Assembly (NCBI GenBank): GCA_031277235.1 | Contig: JAITMT010000357.1 | Coordinates: forward strand, 1-8,970 | Direction: 5' to 3' | DNA length: 8,970 nt | DNA from: Tannerella sp. | Lineage (GTDB): Bacteria > Bacteroidota > Bacteroidia > Bacteroidales > Tannerellaceae | In this document: positions 1-8,197 of the stretch, one piece after another | How positions within the stretch are numbered: the stretch's first letter is position 1 | How the letters are laid out: each line of letters opens with the position of its first letter | Position numbers and translations under genes: made by a program | Notes under the pieces: generated by a model | What the model saw: the letters and a program-made list of their open reading frames with translations, nothing else | Database searches by the model: none | What the model was told of the DNA's origin: nothing

Positions 1-56
1 TACGTACCTGACGGCACGCCAGGCGGGAGAGAAAATCCGTATTCTACCAATATCCA

Positions 57-69
57 ATCCCTACGGGAT
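57..69. repeat. Triloop hairpin ATCCC/GGGAT
   Basis: A 5-bp stem encloses the loop TAC on the plus strand (GTA on the minus strand). It is weak alone, but shares the triloop architecture of the other hairpins in both flanks. Confidence 0.5.
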
Positions 70-132
70 AAAAGAACGAAGAATATTTTCATGATATGCA
101 CATTTTTTACACCCCACCCTTCGGGATACTAT

Positions 133-222
133 CTGAACCGTGATTTTTTCAAGATTTACAGGATACCCGGGATTGAAAAAAATCCTGACAATCTTGATAA
201 TCCCGTTAAAATCCCGGTTCAG
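133..222. repeat. 90-nt imperfect palindromic repeat element
   Basis: The ends CTGAACCGTGATTTT and AAAATCCCGGTTCAG pair at 14 of 15 positions. An inner pair (150-164 with 182-196) matches at 13 of 15, and CGGGATT (168-174) can pair with AATCCCG (199-205). From memory, very similar palindromes occur dispersed between genes of many Bacteroidota genomes; this was not searched. It has no coding content. Confidence 0.7.
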
Positions 223-241
223 GACAAGGGTAGGCAAACCC

Positions 242-258
242 TGACCGCGAAGCGGTCA
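242..258. repeat. Triloop hairpin with GCGAAGC core
   Basis: A perfect 7-bp stem TGACCGC/GCGGTCA encloses the loop GAA. The core GCGAAGC (247-253) is the published exceptionally stable DNA mini-hairpin sequence. Confidence 0.7.
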
Positions 259-266
259 TATATTTA

Positions 267-292
267 TAGACAGATGTTGCAACGAGCAAATA
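267..292 (+). repeat. Spaced direct repeat, copy 1
   Basis: Positions 267-284 (TAGACAGATGTTGCAACG) recur exactly at 529-546, and similarity continues through AAATAC to 292 with a two-base swap (AG against GA). The copies are 262 nt apart in the same orientation, and the stretch between them carries hairpins. Confidence 0.8.
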
Positions 293-309
293 CGACCCCG
301 ACGGGGTCG
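293..309. repeat. Triloop hairpin CGACCCC/GGGGTCG
   Basis: A perfect 7-bp GC-rich stem with a GAC loop directly follows copy 1 of the direct repeat. The loop differs from the GAA/TTC type found in most neighbouring hairpins. Confidence 0.65.
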
Positions 310-342
310 CATAAAACCGCGGATATCCATGGCTATAAACAT

Positions 343-361
343 GTTATCCCTTCGGGATAAC
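343..361. repeat. Triloop hairpin GTTATCCC/GGGATAAC
   Basis: A perfect 8-bp stem encloses the loop TTC (GAA on the minus strand, closed by a C-G pair). It lies 11 nt from the hairpin at 373-387, forming a two-hairpin module that resembles one in the right flank. Confidence 0.7.
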
Positions 362-372
362 CGACAGCGGAA

Positions 373-400
373 CGTCCTGAAAGGACGAATTTTCATAACC
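373..400 (+). repeat. Composite hairpin element, left copy
   Basis: The hairpin CGTCCT-GAA-AGGACG (373-387) is followed by AATTTT and CATAACC. Positions 374-393 (20 nt) occur exactly, in opposite orientation, at 8711-8730. The seven bases CATAACC that follow here at 394-400 also follow there, after an extra 20 nt. This is a dispersed element present in both flanks. Confidence 0.8.
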
Positions 401-469
401 GCAGGCGAGCGTAGCGTTGCCTGTGGATACAGCGAACAAGACGGTAAGGACAAAAAAATTCTCCTCCAA

Positions 470-501
470 TCTTCAAATTTTCAAATCTTCAAATCTTCAA
501 A
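470..501 (+). repeat. 8-nt microsatellite (TCTTCAAA)x4
   Basis: Four consecutive 8-nt units lie at 470-477, 478-485, 486-493 and 494-501. The second unit differs by one base (TTTTCAAA). It is non-coding. Confidence 0.85.
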
Positions 502-528
502 TCCGCGCTCAGCGGGATGGACATCCGG

Positions 529-554
529 TAGACAGATGTTGCAACGGACAAATA
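529..554 (+). repeat. Spaced direct repeat, copy 2
   Basis: This copy has the exact 18-nt match to 267-284 followed by GACAAATAC. It lies just upstream (plus strand) of the terminator at 572-610. Confidence 0.8.
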
Positions 555-571
555 CATTGATTCTCTACAAT

Positions 572-610
572 AAAAAAAAATCCCGGAATCCAAAGATTCC
601 GGGATTTTTT
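572..610 (-). terminator. Rho-independent terminator of the giant gene, possibly bidirectional
   Basis: A perfect 10-bp stem (581-590 paired with 595-604) with a CAAA loop begins 36 nt beyond the stop codon. On the minus strand the stem is followed by nine T, the classic intrinsic terminator layout. On the plus strand it is followed by six T, so it could also stop transcription arriving from the left. Confidence 0.9.
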
Positions 611-640
611 CGTGTTATTGTATAATTCTGTTAAAGGCTA

Positions 641-3600
641 TTATTGAACCACAATTTTGTAAACCTGTCCGTCCTTGAGGGTAACGATATACATACCCTT
701 GTCGAGCGTAAGTTTGCTCAGTCCGGCAGGGATATCCAATTTTTTGTTCAGTACGCCTGTCAGGTTGTAGATACTTACGATATCTTCAGCCGCGGCATTG
801 ATATACAGAACGTTCCTGTACGCCCATACTTTCTGACTGCCGATGGCATTGTTGCCAACAATCCAGCCGGACGCCGGTTCCGGTCCGAAATGAATCGTCC
901 AGGGCTCTACCACTTGACGGATGATGTAGGTTACGGAACCGTCAGATTCCAATTTTGCCGATGCATCCAGGTCTAATGTAGAACCGTAGTCTCCTTCTGC
1001 CCAAGCCTTCAACGGTGCGCTGTGCCATGTCAAGTTCACTTCAAAGTCCTCATGACCGTGTACATAGTTGCGTCCGATATTGTGAACAGCCTGCTCTCCG
1101 TTTACTTTCACGTAGTTGTAGGTCAAGCCGTCAACAGCGGGAAGATCAACATAGCGCTGCGGACCCGGCGGCGGAAGTTCGCTCACGCAGAGCAATACCT
1201 TGCCCGGCTCCGAGAAATTGAGGGAGAAGTAATATTCCTGATAGCGATCATTGAGAAGAATCAGGTTCTTCACGTATTGTGCGCTAACGCCGTCAGCATC
1301 GCCGTATTCCATGAAAAGATAGCAACCCGGTTCGAGATATGGTGTTTCAGGCATTACCAGCAAAGGTATCTTGCCCTGGAAGTGAACGGTATCTTCTACC
1401 ACAATCCAGTCGGATAACGTACCTATACGCACTTCGCCGGTTATCGGATCAACGATTTGATTTCTGTCTCCAACGGAAACGCGCAGGATGGCATTCTGTT
1501 CCATGTAAAGATTGTGAACAGTCAAACTTCCCTGGTAATAGGGGGTCGTACAGTCTGCTTCCATCAGGGATGCAAATCCCGGAGCCAGAATACCGCCGTC
1601 TCTTACCATGATGTTCTCGTGGATGTTACCGTAACCGCCTATAACCGTTGTCGGCTGAACGACGATAGTATTTTCGTCCGGTATGGAAAGTTCCGAACCC
1701 GGTTCCATGTGCACGTGGTGCATATAAATTCCCGGATATTTCATATCTTCGCTCATTTCCGTATAGGTGGAAAGTTCAAATACGCCTTTTCTGTTTTTGG
1801 AATCAGCCGGATCGGTATAGAATTCCACTTTGTTGCGGATTCTCAACAAGTCGGTACGGATGAAAGCGTCCACATATTCGCCGCCCGTAACGTGATCAAA
1901 CGAATCGGTGATGAACGAAATGCGGGCATTGTTGGCTACAACCGTGTTCTGGAAAGGCAACTTGAAGCCGTGCTTGAAGGCTACGATAACATCGCCACCT
2001 ACTTGCGGCGTTGCTTCCAGACCGTTTATCGAACGTTCGTTCGGAGAGGCGTTGGCAGTGGTACCCGGTTCGGTGCAGCGCTGGTAACCCAGTTCGATTA
2101 CCGGCATGCCACGATCTTCCATTGTAATGGCGGGTCCCATTCTTTCGAGTTCCAGAACGTCCTTATAGTTGTTCTTATAGTTGACGAGCGACGGACCGCG
2201 GTCGTTGATTACGCCGTAGCGCATATCGTTGAGGCGTTCCGTGGCGTCGGTCGTAAACGGAACAAGTTCTATCGCCGAGCCGAACTGACCGTCGAAGATA
2301 ACACTGTCGTGGAATATCAAACTGTCCGCCTTGAGCGTGATTTTCGTCTCGCCGCTCATTGCCCGGCTGACAGCGTCCATTTCTGCGTGTCCGAAGAATT
2401 CAATCACCGGTGCCTCAATCAACGATTTCTGTTCGTGCGTATGGATTCTTGCTTCGTCGTGGAAAGCGATATACGTCATTTCGGGAAGCAATTTACTGCT
2501 GGAACCTTGAATCGGGGAGTTATAAGTTTCACCGCAATCTTCGCAGGTAGCGCGGCGGTCTTCGGGATAATTGGCTGCTGTCGCATTATATTGCGATTTC
2601 ATATAGAGACCGTAACCCGTTACGTTTTCGCCGTGGAGGTTGGACATGCCCGGAACCTGTCCGATGGCATTACCGGCACCGCCAAGGTAAGTAAATTTCG
2701 TGAACACGTCAATGAAATTGCTGGCTACGGCTGCAAAACCGCCAAAGTCGGATTCGGAGTAATCCACATAAAATTCGCGGGCGCCGTTGTTTTTCAACAC
2801 GCAATTGTTGTTGTTGTTATTGCCGCCTCTGTACATCAGGTGCATTCCGTTGTGATAGTTACCGGATTTGTAGTCTTCATTCTTGTAGAACAGGTAACCG
2901 TCTTTATTGACGTTGAACGTAGCTGCGGGTGCATCTATAGACGATTTCCACGGAGTTGAATAGTACGGATTTACCGCATTATTGACGGCTGTTTCATTGT
3001 AATTGCCGGGAGTGCCGGGGATACCGTAAGCCGGATAATACGTATTGCTGTTGCCGTAGTTCAACATGATATTGTCGTCTGCGCCGAAGAATACGCTTCC
3101 GCTGACGGCAGGGCTCTGAACAGGTGTGAATGCGAAGTCGCGCGTGCTGGCGTCGCCATACTGGTTGCCGAGTCCCTGATTCAAGTCTTTCATTCCGGCA
3201 TATACGAGAATGTCGCCCGCCATGTTTTCAGCCGTAACGGCGTCGTAGAGGTCAATGTAGCCTGCGCGGGTGCGGAAGATAGCGTCTCCGGTGCCCGGAC
3301 CACCGGTAGCGTCGGCAAAGTTGAGGTGCGCGCCTTTCATCATGATGTTACCCGTGCGCCACATCGAGGTTTCCCCGCAAATGTCCGGTACTTGCGTATT
3401 GAGCAGTTTTGCTGTTGGGCAGGGGAGTCCATTGGCATCGCCCCAAAGGATAGCCCATTGGTCGTCTACCGAACCGAGACCGGCGTCAATAAGCAAATTT
3501 CCGTTGACACCGTTATATACGAGAGAGTCTTTACCCCAGATGTTGCCGTTCGGCGTAAGGATTTCCGTGTAGCCGCCTGCGTTACCGCTATTCGGAGTAC

Positions 3601-6600
3601 CCGGTGACATATAAAATTCCATATAGTCAAACGTGATATTTCCGCCGTAACCCTTGTTAACAGTATTCTTGTCAAAACCTTCAAAGCCTGCGAGAATGTG
3701 GACATTGCCGCCTGTCAGGCTGGGGTTGGTACGGTAGTCAAAAATGATGCTGTCATTCAGATTGTCTTTGTTGCCGTCTGCACCGTAGCCCAGTACGATG
3801 TGTCCCTGGTGGATGCCACCTCTGTCGTTTTCACAATCGTAAGTGCCCGTACAGCCTGCCTTGTATTTCGCTGTCGTGATAAATACGCTTCCGGTGTCGG
3901 TCTTATTGACGTAACTGATATTTCTGGTAAGAATGGAGTCGAATGCTGCCATCTGCAACTGACCGTTTTTGAGATTAAGTCCGGCTGCTGTCAAACCTGC
4001 ATCATACACGAAGATGTCGTGCAGTTTAATGTCAATTGCCTCCAAACGTGCTACACCCTCGCCTTCCGAATGGTTGATGATAAGCGGTGCACCAACCCGA
4101 TAGCCGGCTCCGTGAAGATACGGATCGGTTACGATGTCGCCGTTCAGGGCGCTCAACTTAACGCTTCCCACACCCGGATAAACAAGATTAATCGAATCGA
4201 AGGCAAAAATACTGCCGTTTCCGCTACCTTCGTGAGAAATATTATTGGGAGTAGCAGCCACCAAATCTGCTTGCGGCACCGTTGCTGCTTCATGCTCCTT
4301 GCAGAGATCATCAGCGCACGTATAGGTAGCATTGTCAAGACGTCCTGCCTGAAGCAAAATATTTGCCGTATTTTCGGTCTGTTCATAGGAAATATTTATG
4401 GGGGCATGTGTTTCCATATGGCGACCGGCTGTCAGCGTTACATCGCCCGGATTCATCTCCGGAGTTACTGCCGGTGAAAAAGGTGCTACAGGTATATTGT
4501 AAGCAATCGTTACCGGACCCAGTTCCTGCGTTTCAATATCGCGTGCTGCAGACATCAGGAAATCACCTGTTCCTTCGCTCGTCAGATTCAACGCATGATT
4601 GAACAGAATATTGCCATCAAATTTTGCTTCCGCGTCTTCTGCTGTTTTCCAAGCATTGAATTGAGTCGGCGCTAAACAGATGGGATTATTGCCCAATAAT
4701 TGATTGCCTGCCTGTATCGTGATTTTGGCAGAATCAGCACCGACTGTAATATTGAATCCTTTACCTCCAATTGCTTCCACGTTGCCGGTTTCGGCAAAGA
4801 CGTTGATGGGACTGCTTGTCGAGGTGCCGGCTTGGGTACGTGTTATGGTAACACTGTCATCAAAATAGATGGACTTGAATGCACGGAAATTTGTGGATAC
4901 CGTGTCGGGAATCGTAGTAAACGCCGACAAGTCCACCTTAACCGGTCCCTGGAACCATAAGTCTGCGCCTATGCTGCCTCCTGCGCGGTTGGCATAATTT
5001 CTCGGGAGATTTGCTACACCATTGGTTGGAGTATTATAAAATATATCCGCCAAATCAGCCGTTTCGCTGAAAACCCAGACAGGATCCGTATAACCAGCTT
5101 TGAATGTAATATCGCCTGCCGGAAGGTCGGTCTTTGTGATGGATACCGTATCGCCGTAGCGGGAGGTATTCAGCGATTCAAACAGAATGGAGCGCGGTCC
5201 CTTTGACGTATAGGTCGTCGTTCCCGCTATATAAATGTCCTGTCCCGCCTGAATCATGGATTCGCTGCTTTCGTCCGTTGCGTATGTATTTTCATAAGCC
5301 AAATTGCCGCCGATCAGCACGTCGTCGTTATCGGAACGCATCAAGAATAATCCGCTGCCGCTACCGTCGCTCGTACCACCGTCGTAGGAAACAGTTACAC
5401 TTTCACCGATTTTCAGGGCGCCGCTGCGTTCCGCAGATTCAAACATGGATTCCGTACTCTGGCGTCCATCCCCTGCAAGTCCTTTTGCCCAGAATGTCAA
5501 ATGGGCAGTATCGGCATTGGCAAACTTCAGATTTTTCTCTATCAAAATAGAACCCTGGTCAGACAACACTTTGATTTCATTATCTTTAACAAGGGTAAAA
5601 TTCACTGTATCTGCTTCCATGAATCTTATAAAACTGACTGCCTGAATATGCAAATCACCTGTACCGTCATCTTCGGGATTTGCTATTGCAAAATTGACGC
5701 TGTCAACGCCTGCCTTATTGAAACGGATACCCATGTTATAATGATAACTCCCATCTCCGTCTCCATCATTAATAATGTATAATGCCGTGTCATTGCTTAA
5801 AAAGAAGCCGGGAGCTGTCAACACGCCGGTTCCGGTGGTATTGCTGTCATCAATTCCTTCAACGCCCAGGGTGATGGAATCAGTGTATGTATTAGCGCTA
5901 CCAACGCCGTCGCGGAAGTTTTTCAACATGCCGCTCGAATATATCTTAAAGAAATCCTGATTGGCAGTTGCCCCTCCGATTTCGATGATATTCGTCGTAT
6001 CGTTACCGTCCACTGTTCTGGTATGAATACTGGTATGTCCGTTGTAATTGCCATGTACGCCATATACCGAACCATAGGTTTGGGAATAAGGCATCCATAA
6101 CGTCGGGTCTGCGCTGTTGGTAACATTATCCGTTAATGTAAGCGGTTCGCGCGGATGTCCATACGCCCAGTTCAAGCCTTCCACTTCGGTGTATTTCTGC
6201 GTTCCGCCGGAAAGCCAGATATTTGCAAAGTCCTGTCCTGTCGGGACGGTATTGTCGGGAAAAGGAGCACCCGGACTTTCCGGATCTCCCGGTAATGTTA
6301 ATGATTCACTGTACAGATAACCGTCCAGTAGGGGATTGTTTACGTTTGGCTGGTAAACATAAGCCCCGCTATCCTGCAGATGGAACATGTAAGCATTATC
6401 CTCAATTTTCAAACGGAAATTGGATCTTCCATTAGTGTTCGCTATACCCGGTAAAACAAGCAAAACATCGGTTTCATCAGGACCCGCAGTAGAAGGAGAG
6501 TATGGTGTCGCCGAAAGATCAAGAACACCGTCACCAGGGGTTGTGGTATGATCACCAACGTATACATCGGAATTGTCCAATATACGAACTGCTGCGTCAA

Positions 6601-8143
6601 CAAATCTGCCGGAGCCATGAGTTCCATAAGCAATTGTATCAAAATCTACAATACTCCTTGTATAACTTGCCCAACCGGTAAAATGATTGCAGCGACTTTG
6701 ATAGCTCTCGGATGAGACTTCTGTGGGCGCATAATAGAAAGGTCCTACTATTGTATCCTTAATATGTCTGGAAGCAAAAAAAGCAGCATACCATTCAACA
6801 TCACCAACCTTTATTTGGGTTAAGTCATTAACGCCTGAGACCAATACTGTGGTTGGTCGAATATATTCGGTCTCAGGTTTGGCAAGTTCATCTTCAAAAG
6901 GTTGTGAGGATGTCGCGGTTGGTATTTTATAAAGCAAACTTTTAGTATTATCTTTTTTACCGTCTTTATTTTGAGTTGCCGTATAGATGGTATCCCCTGT
7001 AGCAACATCAAACCAAAAATTAAATTGATTCACTACGGAAGCAGGCCAGTCTGTAGTGGTAGGAATATAGAGGGGAGGAGTAGAAGGATAAGCATTGGAA
7101 TATACATCCGTCCCGTCCCATACGGCATTCGTTCCCATTGAAATATGATTGTATACAGGAACAAAGAATTTCATACTGTCTGCCTGGTAATAAGGCTTTA
7201 ATATAGCAGCAAGATAAGTAGTACCACTGTAAGTTATAGCTGTAGAAGTGACGGTGACCGGGGTAGTACTTGGGTTAAGATATGCCATAATGACACTTGG
7301 TGGTTCATACGATGTACCATTAAAAAATTCCATCCTATTGTTAGTAGCAAAAGGAATGGGTGTTATTCGTGAAATATAAGTACCATTAGTAGTAGTATAT
7401 AACATCGCATCAAGGCCGGAACTGTTGTCAATTGTATCACTTGCATCAATGGTAAAACCAGGGGAAGGAAACGAAGCACCATTTACATCAACGAAACCTC
7501 CATAGGCAGTATAATTTACCATACCGTTATCAGGATCCCAACGAGATGTATTTATAGGATTATTTTGATTAGATGTACCGGTCTCTAACCGTATATTAAA
7601 TAGTTTACCGGCAGCTAATCCCATATTATCATAAATACCGACAACGGCATTTTTTGAATACTCGCTGCCAATCATAATAGAACTCGGATAAGTAATGCCG
7701 CCTACAGTCGCCAACGCCGGAGGCGTTCCGACAGGAACACTACCATTTACCGGATCGTCATTGGGCGGAAAAGGCGTAGTATGGTCTGCGGGCCATCTTA
7801 CTATTCTATCTGTTACTACAGAAGATTCACCGGCTCCAAAAACGACACTTACGTCTTCGGGACCGTGAATCAAGTCTCTGTCACCAGGGGTCGGGTCCGG
7901 ATTGGATATATCTCCTCTCCTTAGCGTAACCTGTCCTTGATTGGCTGCCCTCTCCTTCAAGTAATCTTCGTAAACTTTACGGATTGCAGCCTGTTGTTCG
8001 GGACTCGCTTCCTGTCCGCATTCATCGGTATGAACGTGCTCTTTAGGCGGCAGCAGAACACCTATCTGCGCCGAAATGCCATTGGTGTACAGCAGCGATA
8101 TAAACACTGCACACACCCACATCAATAGTACTTTTTTTCTCAT
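641..8143 (-). CDS. Giant T9SS-secreted beta-strand-rich surface protein (adhesin-like), 2,500 aa
   Basis: Seen: one uninterrupted frame encoding 2,500 residues. The start at 8143 is chosen because it gives a typical signal peptide (MRKK, hydrophobic core, likely cleavage after ISA at residue 25). The frame stays open to an ATG at 8326, but that adds 61 residues lying across the promoter candidates. Residues 36-42 read HVHTDEC. Residues about 800-1960 are repetitive short strands with Gly/Asn/Asp turns, like beta-helix passengers; a DGDGDG run lies near 790, Cys pairs at 1276/1281, 1431/1437 and 1867/1870, and six Asn at 1775-1780. Residues about 2168-2282 resemble autotransporter passenger ends (GGILAPG followed by GSLTV). 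The last ~60 residues match a T9SS type A sorting domain (YNLTG at 2459-2463, GMYIV at 2483-2487, terminal KIVVQ). Known: such domains direct export through the Por system to the cell surface. Inferred: adhesin or surface-layer-like role; substrate unknown. No enzymatic motif was recognised. Base composition is uneven, AT-rich around residues 165-465. Confidence is high for gene and export, low for function. Confidence 0.85.
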   Translation of the reverse strand: MRKKVLLMWVCAVFISLLYTNGISAQIGVLLPPKEHVHTDECGQEASPEQQAAIRKVYEDYLKERAANQGQVTLRRGDISNPDPTPGDRDLIHGPEDVSVVFGAGESSVVTDRIVRWPADHTTPFPPNDDPVNGSVPVGTPPALATVGGITYPSSIMIGSEYSKNAVVGIYDNMGLAAGKLFNIRLETGTSNQNNPINTSRWDPDNGMVNYTAYGGFVDVNGASFPSPGFTIDASDTIDNSSGLDAMLYTTTNGTYISRITPIPFATNNRMEFFNGTSYEPPSVIMAYLNPSTTPVTVTSTAITYSGTTYLAAILKPYYQADSMKFFVPVYNHISMGTNAVWDGTDVYSNAYPSTPPLYIPTTTDWPASVVNQFNFWFDVATGDTIYTATQNKDGKKDNTKSLLYKIPTATSSQPFEDELAKPETEYIRPTTVLVSGVNDLTQIKVGDVEWYAAFFASRHIKDTIVGPFYYAPTEVSSESYQSRCNHFTGWASYTRSIVDFDTIAYGTHGSGRFVDAAVRILDNSDVYVGDHTTTPGDGVLDLSATPYSPSTAGPDETDVLLVLPGIANTNGRSNFRLKIEDNAYMFHLQDSGAYVYQPNVNNPLLDGYLYSESLTLPGDPESPGAPFPDNTVPTGQDFANIWLSGGTQKYTEVEGLNWAYGHPREPLTLTDNVTNSADPTLWMPYSQTYGSVYGVHGNYNGHTSIHTRTVDGNDTTNIIEIGGATANQDFFKIYSSGMLKNFRDGVGSANTYTDSITLGVEGIDDSNTTGTGVLTAPGFFLSNDTALYIINDGDGDGSYHYNMGIRFNKAGVDSVNFAIANPEDDGTGDLHIQAVSFIRFMEADTVNFTLVKDNEIKVLSDQGSILIEKNLKFANADTAHLTFWAKGLAGDGRQSTESMFESAERSGALKIGESVTVSYDGGTSDGSGSGLFLMRSDNDDVLIGGNLAYENTYATDESSESMIQAGQDIYIAGTTTYTSKGPRSILFESLNTSRYGDTVSITKTDLPAGDITFKAGYTDPVWVFSETADLADIFYNTPTNGVANLPRNYANRAGGSIGADLWFQGPVKVDLSAFTTIPDTVSTNFRAFKSIYFDDSVTITRTQAGTSTSSPINVFAETGNVEAIGGKGFNITVGADSAKITIQAGNQLLGNNPICLAPTQFNAWKTAEDAEAKFDGNILFNHALNLTSEGTGDFLMSAARDIETQELGPVTIAYNIPVAPFSPAVTPEMNPGDVTLTAGRHMETHAPINISYEQTENTANILLQAGRLDNATYTCADDLCKEHEAATVPQADLVAATPNNISHEGSGNGSIFAFDSINLVYPGVGSVKLSALNGDIVTDPYLHGAGYRVGAPLIINHSEGEGVARLEAIDIKLHDIFVYDAGLTAAGLNLKNGQLQMAAFDSILTRNISYVNKTDTGSVFITTAKYKAGCTGTYDCENDRGGIHQGHIVLGYGADGNKDNLNDSIIFDYRTNPSLTGGNVHILAGFEGFDKNTVNKGYGGNITFDYMEFYMSPGTPNSGNAGGYTEILTPNGNIWGKDSLVYNGVNGNLLIDAGLGSVDDQWAILWGDANGLPCPTAKLLNTQVPDICGETSMWRTGNIMMKGAHLNFADATGGPGTGDAIFRTRAGYIDLYDAVTAENMAGDILVYAGMKDLNQGLGNQYGDASTRDFAFTPVQSPAVSGSVFFGADDNIMLNYGNSNTYYPAYGIPGTPGNYNETAVNNAVNPYYSTPWKSSIDAPAATFNVNKDGYLFYKNEDYKSGNYHNGMHLMYRGGNNNNNNCVLKNNGAREFYVDYSESDFGGFAAVASNFIDVFTKFTYLGGAGNAIGQVPGMSNLHGENVTGYGLYMKSQYNATAANYPEDRRATCEDCGETYNSPIQGSSSKLLPEMTYIAFHDEARIHTHEQKSLIEAPVIEFFGHAEMDAVSRAMSGETKITLKADSLIFHDSVIFDGQFGSAIELVPFTTDATERLNDMRYGVINDRGPSLVNYKNNYKDVLELERMGPAITMEDRGMPVIELGYQRCTEPGTTANASPNERSINGLEATPQVGGDVIVAFKHGFKLPFQNTVVANNARISFITDSFDHVTGGEYVDAFIRTDLLRIRNKVEFYTDPADSKNRKGVFELSTYTEMSEDMKYPGIYMHHVHMEPGSELSIPDENTIVVQPTTVIGGYGNIHENIMVRDGGILAPGFASLMEADCTTPYYQGSLTVHNLYMEQNAILRVSVGDRNQIVDPITGEVRIGTLSDWIVVEDTVHFQGKIPLLVMPETPYLEPGCYLFMEYGDADGVSAQYVKNLILLNDRYQEYYFSLNFSEPGKVLLCVSELPPPGPQRYVDLPAVDGLTYNYVKVNGEQAVHNIGRNYVHGHEDFEVNLTWHSAPLKAWAEGDYGSTLDLDASAKLESDGSVTYIIRQVVEPWTIHFGPEPASGWIVGNNAIGSQKVWAYRNVLYINAAAEDIVSIYNLTGVLNKKLDIPAGLSKLTLDKGMYIVTLKDGQVYKIVVQ

Positions 8144-8197
8144 AAAACGTATATATTTAGTAATTAATAAATTCATCATAAAAAAAATTTTACTCCC

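Larger units (their letters stand above)
1..571. other. Non-coding repeat-rich spacer, left flank
   Basis: No credible gene is seen. The open frames here run through hairpins and repeats and lack coding character. The stretch contains short hairpins at 57-69, 117-125, 242-258, 293-309, 343-361 and 373-387, plus a 90-nt imperfect palindrome, an 8-nt microsatellite and a spaced direct repeat, listed separately. Positions 1-56 show nothing recognisable. Confidence 0.75.

Noticed and set aside
91..360. Small plus-strand open frame in the left flank
   Set aside because: It runs through the 90-nt palindrome, the direct repeat and several hairpins; the translated text is repeat sequence, not a protein.
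267..554. CRISPR array
   Set aside because: Only two copies of the repeat exist, 262 nt apart, with no regular spacers.
329..625. Small plus-strand open frame ending in the terminator
   Set aside because: It covers hairpins, the TCTTCAAA microsatellite and the terminator stem, with no coding signature.
1457..2959. Plus-strand 500-codon open frame as a real gene
   Set aside because: It is exactly codon-register antisense to a convincing T9SS protein, its open state follows from codon choice in the sense strand, and its translation shows no recognisable domain.
3698..4477. Plus-strand 259-codon open frame as a real gene
   Set aside because: It lies in the same antisense register inside the giant gene, with no promoter or recognisable protein features.
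8111..8113. Lipoprotein signal with Cys at residue 11
   Set aside because: The Cys sits in the middle of the hydrophobic core and no lipobox (L-[AS]-[GA]-C) is present; cleavage after ISA at residue 25 fits better.
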